NCBI GenBank assembly: GCA_037349315.1
Contig: JBAIAC010000278.1
Coordinates: 558,001-622,000, forward strand
DNA from: Chelydra serpentina
Taxonomy: Eukaryota > Chordata > Testudines > Chelydridae
Length of the DNA: 64,000 bases
Direction: 5' to 3'
The position numbers and the translations under genes were made by a program. Below the pieces are notes generated by a model. That model was given only the letters and a program-made list of their open reading frames with translations, searched no databases and was not told where the DNA came from. Below are positions 21,235 to 31,504 of the stretch, in pieces (the stretch's first letter is position 1; the number at the start of each line of letters is the position of its first letter).

Positions 21235-23374
21235 GGGGGTCGGGGCCGCGCATGCAGACTCTGCCGGGGCGGCGGGAGGCGCTCGGACGCCCCCCTCGCC
21301 TTTTTAACTATTTATTTGATTTCACCTCTCCTGACGGTCTCTAATTTATCTGCCGGACCGGTGTGCCGAGAATGGGGACGTACCTGGAGCAGCTGGGTCT
21401 GGCTGCCCCGGTCCCCCACCCCGGGCCTGCCATCTCGCACAGAAGAACCGCACCTGCCCGCCGGGCTCCATATTTTTGTAGCTAACTTTATTTTAAACTT
21501 ATTTTATTTGGGGGGCGGGGTCTTGTTTAAGATCCCTCCAAGCAGGGAAGAGCCATCCCTGCCCCCCGCTGGTCTACAGCTCTTCTCGTCCTTCCCCCTG
21601 TGCATTCCCCCCCTCGGCCGGACTGCCGTTCCCCCGGCGCTGGGGCCGTGGCGATGCGTGTGGGGACGGGTCGAGCAGGGTCTCGGCTCGCCTGTCTGCA
21701 GTCGGTCACTGTGCCTTTGCGGGGCGGGGTGTGAGAACCGGATCAGAACCTTCTCCCCATCCCGGGGGGTGCTGAGCGCAGAGAAGGGCACCTAGCAAAC
21801 GTTACAGTGGCTGCGTCACCAGAAAATCCTGCCGGCTCTTAGCTCCGCGGGAGCAAGAGGGGAGTTACGTTTGGTCGGGAAGCGAGTGCTGAGAGCGTGT
21901 GGCACTATCCGGGGCCTGAGGAAGGGGACGGGGGCGCTGCCTGATGGGCTCCCCTGGCAGGGAGCGGGAATGGGCAAATCCAGCCAGGGCAGGGCCAGGG
22001 GCAAGGGCCGGGAGGGCAGCGTGGGGCTCGGATGGCAACTGCTCTGCAGGTGGGATCCCGCTGAGCTCGCCCCGTACGGAGGGAGCATTTCACGGGCCCT
22101 TGCTGGGTAGGGAGACGGCACGGCCACACCCCGGCCCCCACAGCGCTGGCAACGGGGCTGCTGGCTCGCCCAAGAGGGAGACCCTGGTCGCTGCTTGGGG
22201 CTCCTGGCCCCCGTCTCCCTTGGGAGAGCAACGTGGGTGGGAAATGAAGCCTGAGGACTGAGTGACCCAGGATGGAGGCCGCTCGGAGGCTCCGTGGGGT
22301 GGGGGGCAGAGGTGATGCCCACTGGCAATGGAAGGCTGGAGGCTGATTTTGTGGCCACACGCTGATGCTGCGTCCCAGATGCCGGAGCCTCCCCACTCCC
22401 CTCCAAAGCTCCCAGAAGCCCGTGGGGCATGAGCAGGAGCTGGAGAAGTGGGGCGGGGAGGGGAGTTCCCCTCCGGCTGGTAGTGGAAGGCTTTAGGTGG
22501 GGGGAGCAAGGACCCAGTTCCCCGGGGCTGCGGCCCCACAGTGGAGCTGTCCCTGGCCAGCGCTGCTCCTCTGGCTGCCCCCCCAGCCGTGCTGTGAGCA
22601 GGGTGGGGAGGGGGTGAGAACAACGCTGCTCCCCCCCCCGGCACACAGCGCTCTGTGTGGGGAGCGTGCCCCGTGGCTGGCTCGGCGAGCGCTGCGGGAG
22701 ATAAGTGAACAGAGCCCCATTGTCTGCCGCCAGGGGAGGAAGGCCACGGAGCGGGCAGAGCGCTGGGGGGGGGGGGGGACTGGATCCTGCCCCCGTCACC
22801 TTGAAAATCAGCTGCAGCTTAGCTCAGTGTGTGGCCCGAGCCCCAGCCAGCCCCTGCGGCTACCTCTGTCCCCAGGGGAGCTGCCTGCCCGTGGGGAGCA
22901 GGGCTGGGCTCCCTCCCCTCGCCCCCCAGCCCTGCGCCCTGTCCATCCTGCTGAGCGTACAAGCCAGGCGTGCTTTGCACACCCGGGCGGGCAAGGAGGG
23001 CAGAACCGCCGGCCCCAGGGCCCGGCTTGGGGCCTGCAGCGTCAGGTTTGCACCGCTGTGACTTGACCTCACACGAGAGGCTGGGTGCGGAGACCGCCCG
23101 GGGCATGCCCCCAACCTGCCCTGGGGCGTGTGCTGCCCCATGAGGGGCCCTGGCCTCACGGCGGGTGACTGCATGGGCAGAGGGGGCCGGCAGCAGTCCT
23201 GGGGCCTCGCACCGAGCCCTGGATGCCCGAGAAAGCAGCCCAGCCCCAGTGGGTGGGCAGAGCAGGTCTGCGGTTGCCTGCTGGAGTAGCCCAGGTCAGG
23301 CCGTTCCCGGGGCAGCTGAGGGCACCGCTGGGCATCTGTCGCCAGCAGCGTGGCTTCCCCGGCCAGGGGCCCAA

Positions 23375-23552
23375 TGTTCCCTCTCATTTTTGACAGGCCG
23401 TGTGCGCAAAAAAATTCTGTGCAAATTGTTGTGCGTGCGGGGTTTTGCCGTGTGCGCCGGGTTTAGGATCTGTGTGTGCGCCGGGTTTAGGATCTGTGTG
23501 TGCGCCGGGTTTAGGATCTGTGTGTGCACACGCACACAGCTTAGAGGGAACA
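23375..23552. mobile_element. MITE with internal 24-bp triplication
   Basis: Ends TGTTCCCTCT and AGAGGGAACA (with a TA before the right end) are inverted repeats. Inside, the 24-bp unit TGTGCGCCGGGTTTAGGATC(TGTG) is repeated three times exactly (23451-23522). Confidence 0.6.
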
Positions 23553-23923
23553 GGGCAGGGGCCACCTGCCACCCGGGGCCGAGCACTGGGCCGGCTGCGA
23601 ACGCCTCCTGCCTGCATCCCTGCCCCGCCCGTAACCCTTTGCTTCCCGCCGGGCTCCCCAGGGGCCGGGAGATGGTGAGCGGAGTCTTCTGCCCTGCTAC
23701 GGGATCAGCCTGACCCCCCGGCTGCCCTCTGCCCCTCGTGGCCTCAGGTGGCTCCCCAAGAGACACGCACATGGGGGGGGCAGGATCAATCTGATGCAGG
23801 GGTGAGTGGGGACCCCCCCCCCCAGCCTCCATCTCGGGCTCCTCGCGCTGCGTGTGGGACCTTTGTCTCCAGCTGAGAGACTCTGTAGAAATTTCCTGCC
23901 CAGAGAAGTGGGTTTTTTAGGCC

Positions 23924-23929
23924 AATAAA
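23924..23929 (+). terminator. COQ10A: COQ10A poly(A) signal (proximal candidate)
   Basis: AATAAA followed within 40 bp by GU-rich text (GTTGGCTCC, GCGGTGTCTG), the usual layout of a cleavage site. Confidence 0.6.
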
Positions 23930-23945
23930 CAGCATTTGGCAAGCG

Positions 23946-26384
23946 GGATCGTTGGCTCCTTCGCGGTGTCTGCGGCGGCTCCCGGGCAGTAGCGCCCGAG
24001 AGGTTGGCTCTGACGGGCCGCCCGGGCAGGGGGCAAGTGGGGCCTGCTGCTTGTGGGCTGGCCAGGCCCTTTCCGCTCAGCACGGCTGCCCCTGGCTTTG
24101 CACCGCATCTGCCCTTGTGCCCAGCGCTCCCTGGCCCTGGGCACCCACTGCCCAACGGGGCACGTCCCAGACACGTGGCTGAGCCGTCTGTCCTGCAGCC
24201 GCATCCGGCCTCTCCCAGCGCTGCTCCGGGCACCAGGGTCTCTGACCGCCCGGAGATGGGTAAGTGCCAGCCCTGGCCTCACAGAGAGGGAAACTGAGGC
24301 ACGCCGAGTGGGCCTGCCCCCCGCTCACCCTGCAGCTGAGCGGTGAGATGCTAGCCTGGCCCCGCACGAGCCCCCCAGCTGTGCCGATTCCTGCCCCTGC
24401 TCCCGCTTTCCCCTGCAGCCACCTCACAGCCAGGCGCTGGCTGGCTTCACTCATTCCTTAGTGGGTGCTCGCTGGGCCCCCCCCTTCACAGCAGCCGCCC
24501 AGGCCCTCCCCAGCTGGAGGTGCCCCCTAAGGGCTGCAGCAAAGCATGCTGGTGGGGAGTGTGCCTGGCCAGGGCAGCCCCCCAGCAGGGAGTGAGGAGG
24601 GGGCCAGATTCACGGGCAGGGCTCAGCCCAGGGTGCAAATCCAACCCTTGGGGTGGTGCCACTTAGAATCATAGAATCTCATTGGAAGGGACCTCAGGAG
24701 GGTCTAGTCCAGCCCCCTGCTCAAAGCGCAGGGGGTCTCGGCTCATTCTGCGTTGGCGCCGGCAGGCTGCTCCCCAGCCCCACTGCAGTCCGAGCGCACC
24801 GGGGGCAGCACCGCCCGGCCCTGGCTCCGCTGCGGTTGCCTCCCGGGCGTCTGCCACGGCACGCGGGCTCCTGCCGCCCAGGAAAGCTGAGCCCAGGTGC
24901 GGGGCCTGCCGCAGCCGGAGGGTCCGCAGCCCACGGTAGCCACGAGGGGAGATGGAGACGAGCAGCCAGGACTTGTTCTGGGCCGGGACAAATGCACCAG
25001 CCCCTCTGCGTGCTAAGCCCCCTGCCCCGTGCACAACCCCCGGCCCTCAGCCCGCAGCTGCCGGGCTGCATTCAATCCCCACCCAAGGCCGGCTGCGGGG
25101 TTTGGCTTTATCCCTGCCCAAGCCCAAGCCCCAGCCCCGTGCTGGGGCGGCTGCTGCAGTTAAAGGGACATGGCCGGAGAGGGGGAGGGGCTCACGCAGG
25201 CCAGAAAACAGTTCGGGTGCAGGCCGAGGCGGGAGAAAGGGCTGGGGAGCTGTTGGGGGTCGCAGCGACCTGGCCCCGGGGGAAGAGCATGGTGCCTCCC
25301 TCCAAGCTGGGGTGGTGGGGGTCAAGGCATGCTGGGAGTGGGGGCTGCTCCTCGGGTTTCCCTTGGCGGCACAGCCAGGCCGGCCCGCGGCGTTCCAGGC
25401 CCAGCCCGCGGCGTTCCAGGCCCAGCCCGTGAGAGCCGGGACCGGCTGCTCCTGTTCCGCCCCAGGCCGGGCGGGACGCGCCTGTTTCACATGGGCTGGG
25501 GAGCCCCGTTCAGCCAGCACAGTTTCCCGGGGGAAAGGGCTTTGCTCAGACCCTGGGAAGAGTCACGGCCCCTGGAGCCAGGGCAGCAGGGAACAGGGGC
25601 CTTGTGGGAACCGCCTCAGGGGCTGAGCAGCTGTGGAAAGATGGCTGGGGGTCCCAGGGGACAGAAACCCTTCGCCCCCCCCCCCCTTCCTGCAGGGCTG
25701 GAGAGGTGGCACCAGCTCCCTCCCCAGGCACGCGACTTGCTGTGGGAACTGGCCCCAAGCTGCCCTTGGGGCAGGCCGGGAAAGCCTGGGCTGGGAGCAC
25801 GCGCCTGGGCTCCGCTCGCCCCAGGCTGGGCTGGGGGTCGGGGCCTGGGACCTCAGCACAAAGCAGGGCGGAGCTGGGGAGGTCAGTTACATCCTGCCCC
25901 TGCCCCCCTCCCAGGTTAGCAGCCTGCCCTGGCTGCAGAGTGTGAACTCCTACCCTCCAGGCCATAATGCCAGGCACGGTGGCCTAATAAGGCCCAGGGC
26001 TGCGGGGGGGGGGGGGTGGGGGGGACAGGACGACGACACCTTCCACGCAGCCCCCACCCCATTCAAACCAGCCCTTCCGGAGGGACCCAGAGCCTTGGGA
26101 AGGATAATGGCGCCCTCGTGTGGACACGAGGGACATGGCACCTAGACCAGCCTTGCCCCCTTCCCTGGGGTTGCTGGCCCCAGGGGGGCTCACAGCGCTG
26201 CTCACGGCTGGCAGGAGGTGCCGGGCCCGGCTAGTGGCATAAGGCACAGAGCCACTCGGGCAATCGCACCCAAGCTGCCGCTCCTAACCCCAGGGCCCCT
26301 ACCCAGCCGTGGGGCTCACCCCACCCCCGTGGCCAGGCCGGGGCCGATCCCACCCTCCGGCGCCTCGGACACACCGGGGAAGCG
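23946..26384. other. Intergenic region between COQ10A and CS 3' ends
   Basis: GC-rich with a CR1 tail at 24664-24735 and a short 20-bp duplication (GCGTTCCAGGCCCAGCCCGC, about 25389-25430). No gene recognised on either strand. Confidence 0.65.
24664..24735 (-). mobile_element. CR1 LINE 3' terminal fragment
   Basis: 'AGAATCATAGAATCTCATTG', 'GAAGGGACCTCAGGAGGGTC' and 'TAGTCCAGCCCCCTGCTCAA' form the reverse complement of the CR1 3' end. Confidence 0.85.
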
Positions 26385-26393
26385 GTTTTGTTA

Positions 26394-26399
26394 ATAAAA
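26394..26399 (+). terminator. Plus-strand AATAAA facing CS (possible distal COQ10A signal)
   Basis: AATAAA on the plus strand, 3 bp from the minus-strand CS signal; T-rich sequence follows (TTTATTTTGCATTTTG). Use by COQ10A would need read-through of the 23924 site. Confidence 0.35.
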
Positions 26400-26402
26400 A
26401 CA

Positions 26403-26408
26403 TTTATT
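26403..26408 (-). terminator. CS: CS poly(A) signal
   Basis: AATAAA on the minus strand, about 1.05 kb after the CS stop codon, followed by T-rich then GGTGTGTCC, a GU-rich downstream element. Cleavage is expected near 26385. Confidence 0.75.
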
Positions 26409-27454
26409 TTGCATTTTGTACAGAGCCACCCACAGGCTGCGCCTGGCCGGAGCCGGCCCAGCGCCCTGGGGGCGGTTGGGGGACACGGGGATTCACACGA
26501 ACACACAGAACCGGGGCAGGGGAGGAGTGTATCGCGTCCTTCCTCGGGAGAAAGGGCAGGAGCCAGGCTCACATCTGCACTGCAACTGCTCAAAAAAAAG
26601 GGGGCTAGCAACCCTGCCCCGCGGCTACTGCCGGCTGCTCAGGAAATCACGCCCTCGCTAGGCCGGGCTAATCCCCGCAGCCCCCCGGCTCTAGCCCGGA
26701 CGCCACTCAGGGAAACCCCACTCGCAGCCTTTCCCTTCCCCTGCCCCACTCTCCCCCTAGGCAGCAGTGGGGCTCACGGGAAGGCCTGGCCCCTGCTGGG
26801 AGCAGGGAGACGAGTCTCAGCGAGCCAGGAGGCAGGGTAGGTCCCTAGGGGGAGACTTACACGGGTAGGATCCCCCCGGTGTACAGCAAGGGTGGCCCCT
26901 GCCCCCGGCAGCCCAGGCCCACCCCCTGGAGGAGGGAAAGCCCAGAGATGCCCCAGGAGCCGGCCGAGCGGTGGCAGGAGCCGAGGCCCAAGGCAGAGAA
27001 AGTGATTCAAGCACTCACATGGCAACCCCCAGCCGGCCCTGGGGCTAAGCGAGCAGCAGGAAGCTGGTTTGCTCGGGGCCTAGGAGCAGCCAGGGCAGCG
27101 CACGGTGCGGTACATGACTGTGAAAGGACCCTCCTCTCCTGGCCAGGGGGATCGCGCGGGCTGGCCTAGGAAGCCATGCAGGGGGGGATCCCGGGGGAGC
27201 TGCTGGGCTCTGGCTGGATCCGGAGTTTAACAGAGGTGCCGCTAATGGTGGCGGTGGGGGGAGGGGAAGGGGGCAGATTGTTTTAATCTTAAATTTACAC
27301 CATAAATAACCTGAAACTTATGGTCAGTGCCTCAGAGAAAGGTTTAATTCTAGCGTCTGGCCAAGGCCCGTGGAAGGGAAAAGGTGTCCTGTCTCTTTAA
27401 ACGGCCCCCGGCCAGCTGGCAGGCGCGGGCGCTCCCCCCTCCCCATCTCTCCCT

Positions 27455-27625
27455 TTACCCCGATTTGAAGCCCACGAGCTGCATGAGGCCGTCCGTGCTC
27501 ATGGACTTGGGTCTCTCCAGCGGGAAGCCGAGCGCCCGGCTCCAGATGAGCTGGGCCAGGACACCCAGGGCCCGCGAGACGCCGAACAGCACCGTGTAGT
27601 AGTTCATCTCCTTCATGCCGTAATA
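27455..27625 (-). CDS. CS: CS exon 11 and stop
   Basis: 171 bp, 56 codons plus TAA (27455-27457), after acceptor CTGCAG|TAT. Encodes [20 protein letters not shown] through the end. Confidence 0.97.
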   Translation of the reverse strand, partial: YYGMKEMNYYTVLFGVSRALGVLAQLIWSRALGFPLERPKSMSTDGLMQLVGFKSG

Positions 27626-30600
27626 CTGCAGAGGGGAGAGGAGCGGGGCAGGGGCGTCAGGCCTCTGCTCTCGGGGGGCAGCCCCCAGGAGCTGGGCCTG
27701 GGGGCACTGGGGAGTGATGGCAGGGGGGGGTCAGGGCTGGCCGCTGGGCTGTTCTGGCTCACGGGGTGCCAGGGGAGGAGCCCATCCCTCGGGCGTCAGG
27801 CCAGCGCCTTACCTGCAGCAGCACCCCACTGTGCGCGTCCACGTTGGGCCAGGGGTTCTTGGCCTTGCCCTGCTCCAGGAGCACGTTGGGGACGATCTTG
27901 TAGAGCTGCGCGACCAGTTTGAACATGGGGTCCTTGGGGAGGTGCTTGAGGGCGAACTCCCTCTGGCAGGTGTAGCGGGGGTCCGTCTTCCTCAGCACGG
28001 CATGGCCGTAGCCCGGGACCACCTGCAGCAACAGGAGGGCCTGGGGTTAGCACCCATGGGGGGGGTCCTGACCCACTGTCCCGGCGGGGGGCTCCCGCGG
28101 CCCAGGGGGGACTCACCCGCCCGGAGTTGAGCGTGTTCCAGATGAAATCTCGCAGCTTCTCGTCCGACACGTCCTGGCCCAGCTCCTTCTGCAGGTTCGT
28201 CAGCCACACCAGCACCTCCTGCGAGCGAGAGCATGGGGGTGAGGCTGGGACCGTGCCCGCTCCCCCCCTCCCCGCCCCCCAGGCGAGGCGACCCCTACCT
28301 GATTGGCCAGGCCGTGCAGCGGCCCGGCCAGGCCGTTCATGGCGGCGGCGAAGGCGAGGTACGGGTCAGACAGGGCACTGCCCACCAGGTGGCTGGTGTG
28401 GGCGCTGACGTTCCCGCCCTCGTGGTCACTGCAGAGAGGAGACGGTTAGCGAGGGCAGCAGCCGACCTGGGGGGCTGCCCGGCCCATAGAGCAGCTCCCA
28501 CTTCCCAACCAGCAGGGGGCAGCAGTGGCCCTAGACCGCTGGCTCAGAGCCGTGTCAGTGGGGAGGGGTGGGGGCGGCTGCTCCCCTGACCAGGCCCCTT
28601 CTGCTTTAAGGGTCACCCGGCTCCAGCCCCTCCTGCTCTGTGCCAAGCTGAGCCGGGATGGTGGCTCAGAGAGGCCCAAACTGCCCGGCCCAACCCCTGT
28701 GCGCCCACCGTGGGGCAGGGACCCCTGGGCCAGAGCCCCAGCCCGGGAGCGGCTTCTCTTGGCGGGGGGGGGGGGGAGGGGGGGTGCAGCCCTGGTTCCA
28801 CCCCGGCCTGCTCGGAGCCTGACCCCTGCCCAGCTCTGCCGCCCGGGGCAGGGGCTCCCCCCGCGTTGTTCCCAGGGCTCTCTCCAGGGCGTCCCCGGCC
28901 CGGCTCACCTGTGGATGGTGAGGTAGAGCCGCATGAGCTCAATGAACTGGGGGTCGCTGTAGCCCAACATGTTGGTGAAGTTGTGGGACCAGTCCAGGCC
29001 GGGGTCGATGGCCCCGATGCTGCTGCCCTCGCGGTACAGGTTGCGGTAGATCTTGGCGGCGATGCAAGGCAGCTTGGCGATCAGGTCCATGGAGTCCTCG
29101 TAGATGAACTGGGGAGACAGGGCGGGCTGCTCAGGGGGCAGCAGGAGCCCGGCTCGGCCAGGGGCCCCCCCCATCCCCTTCTGACCCAGGCCTGCCAGAG
29201 GCCAGAGATTCTCCGCTCTGATGCCATGGGGTGGGGATTGGGCAGAGAGGAAACCAGCACGGCTGCCTTACAAGGACGGGTGCAGCCGGCTCTGTGCGAG
29301 CATCGCTCCATCCTCCAGCCCAGCACTAGCCCCATTGTAGAGGTGGGCAAACTGAGGCAGAGGGGAAAGTGACTCAGGCAAGGCCTCAGAGGGAGTCAGC
29401 GGCAGAGCCAGCCGTGCCCTGGCCCCAGACCCACCCACGCCGCAACATGCCGTCCCCTTGAGCTTCCAGCCGCTGGTTTCGGGCGGTCGGTTCTCCACGG
29501 CTGCCGTGCTGCAGGCCGGACGCCACCCGGACGCTCGCCACGGCCCAACGTGGGCAGCAGGGCCTGGCCTCGCCCCCTACCTCCCAGTACTTGGCCCGGC
29601 TGATGCCCTCGGAGTAGGCCCGGGCGAAGCTGCTCTCGCTGTTGAGGGCGGTGATGGCGGCGCTGAGCTGGGACATGGGGTGCAGGTTGGTGGGGAAGTT
29701 GTCCAGCATGGTCACCACGTGGGAGGGCAGCGCCGCCCGCTTGGCCCACTCTTGGGAGACCCAGCTCACCTGCGGGAGGAAGCACAGCACGCGGGGTGAG
29801 CCGGGCGCGAAGAACAGGCGGCAGGGAGAGAGTCACGGGCCCTGAAGCCACACGCAGAGCCCCCCAGCCTCACCTGTTCCTGGGTGGGGATGTCTCCGGT
29901 AAGCAGCAGCCAGAAGAGGCCTTCGGGCAGGGGCTCCTCCCCTCCCGGGGCTTTGGGCAGCAGCTTCTGGCACTCGGGGATGCTGTACCCACGGAAGCGG
30001 ATGCCCTGGAGAGAAGGGGGGAGAAGGGAATCAGTCTCCGAGGACAGGGGACGGCCCGGGAGGGCGGCGGGGGGGCAGCGAAGGCCTTACCTCATCGGGG
30101 TCCAGGACAGAGGTCTCGTAGATTAGCCCCTTCATGCCTCTCATCCCGCCGTAGACCTGGAAGGGACAGAGCCAGGAGGCCGTGAGCGGGGTTCGGCAGA
30201 GCACCTCTCCCTCTCCCAGGCAGGGCCGGCACTACTGGCTGGAGTTTGCTCCCTGCAGCCAGAGCGTCGTCTCCCCGCTGCCGGCCAGCGGAGCGGCCCC
30301 TCTCGGCACCAGCGCCGATTCCACCGTCAGTCAGCTGCCGGAAGCCACGGCTCTGCTCTCCCCTCTGCCCCGAACACAGGCCCCGCGGGAGGCTGCTGGC
30401 AGGGAGAGATGCTACCGAACAGCTCCCTCGGCTCCACGGGGATCCCGGTGCTGCTTTGAACAGCCTGGCTGGGTCTCCGGCAGCACCGATTGTCGCAGCT
30501 AAACCCCGCAAGCGTCTCCTGCCGGAGCGAACGGCCCCACTGTGTTAGCTCAACGGCCCCAGCCACCTCTCTGTGGTGCCGCCAGGCGGTGCGGTGTGAA

Positions 30601-31462
30601 CCACACCTGGGTAACTCCACCTCTCCCGCCGTGCTCACGCCTCGATTTCCAGGCACAAAGCGATGGCCAGGACCGAGTGCAGCTGGGCCACCGCGAGCCA
30701 AGGGGTCTTCCACACAGCTTAGAAGTAGCAGCTGATGGCCACTGCCAGGGCAGAGCGCCGGCTTACACACCCCAGTGGGCCCATCCAGGGAGACAGGGAG
30801 CCTGTGGAACTGAGCCAGCGTGGCAGGGAGGGAGCGACACCGGCAGCCTGACGCAGGGGTTTGTGGGTCAAGGTCACTCCCCTCGACGGGGAGTGAGACC
30901 AAGGAGGTGTCTACACAGCCCAGCGCCAGCTCCAATTGAACCGGCACCACGTGAGCCGTCCCGGCAGCGCCGGCCCGTGCCCGCCGCACTCACCATCTCC
31001 ACGGTGACTTGCCCGATGACGGTGTTGCCGTACTGTTGTCTGAAGCTCTTGAGTCTCGCCTGCTCCTTGGGGACCAAGGTGGAAAGGACGTCTTTCAGGC
31101 TCTGAAGGTTGGGGGGAGAAGCAAGAGAGCTGGTGAGGGGCAGCACGACCCCACGGCAGAGCCGAGCATCGCTAAGCCTGGCACTGCTTTGGAGGGAAGG
31201 GGACCTCGGAGCCGGGCAGGATCCCTGGTTTGCGTCGCACACAAATCCCTTCAAACGAGGCCAGACAGCGACGGGATTTGAACGGCGGCTCTGGGACGGT
31301 TTCCCTTTGGGGCGCGGACGTGAGCGGCCCTGGAGCCGCCAAGGACAGTTCTCCCCAGACGTGCACCCCCTCCCGCCCCCCCGAGGCGAGAGGCAGAGGT
31401 CTCTACTTACCGTGGAAGTAGAGCTGGTGTGTCGGGCGGCGAGGAATATACATGGTGCATTC

Positions 31463-31504
<42 letters not shown>

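Larger units (their letters stand above)
21235..23945 (+). other. COQ10A: Likely COQ10A 3' UTR
   Basis: From the stop to just past AATAAA at 23924-23929. No plus-strand AATAAA or ATTAAA is seen closer to the stop, so the UTR could be about 2.7 kb. T-rich elements at 21300-21330 and 21480-21535 follow the stop. It includes a 178-bp MITE (23375-23552). Confidence 0.5.
26385..27454 (-). other. CS: CS 3' UTR
   Basis: About 1.07 kb from the CS stop to the poly(A) site. No other minus-strand AATAAA is seen in between; an AAATAACC/AATTTACACC stretch near 27295 is A-rich but lacks the hexamer. Confidence 0.65.

Noticed and set aside
21816..22799. 327-codon minus-strand frame opposite the COQ10A 3' UTR
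   Set aside because: GC-rich composition, low complexity (Pro, Ser, Gly), no family match, no splice support.
23451..23522. Direct repeats resembling a CRISPR array
   Set aside because: Units are contiguous with no spacers, in a vertebrate genome.
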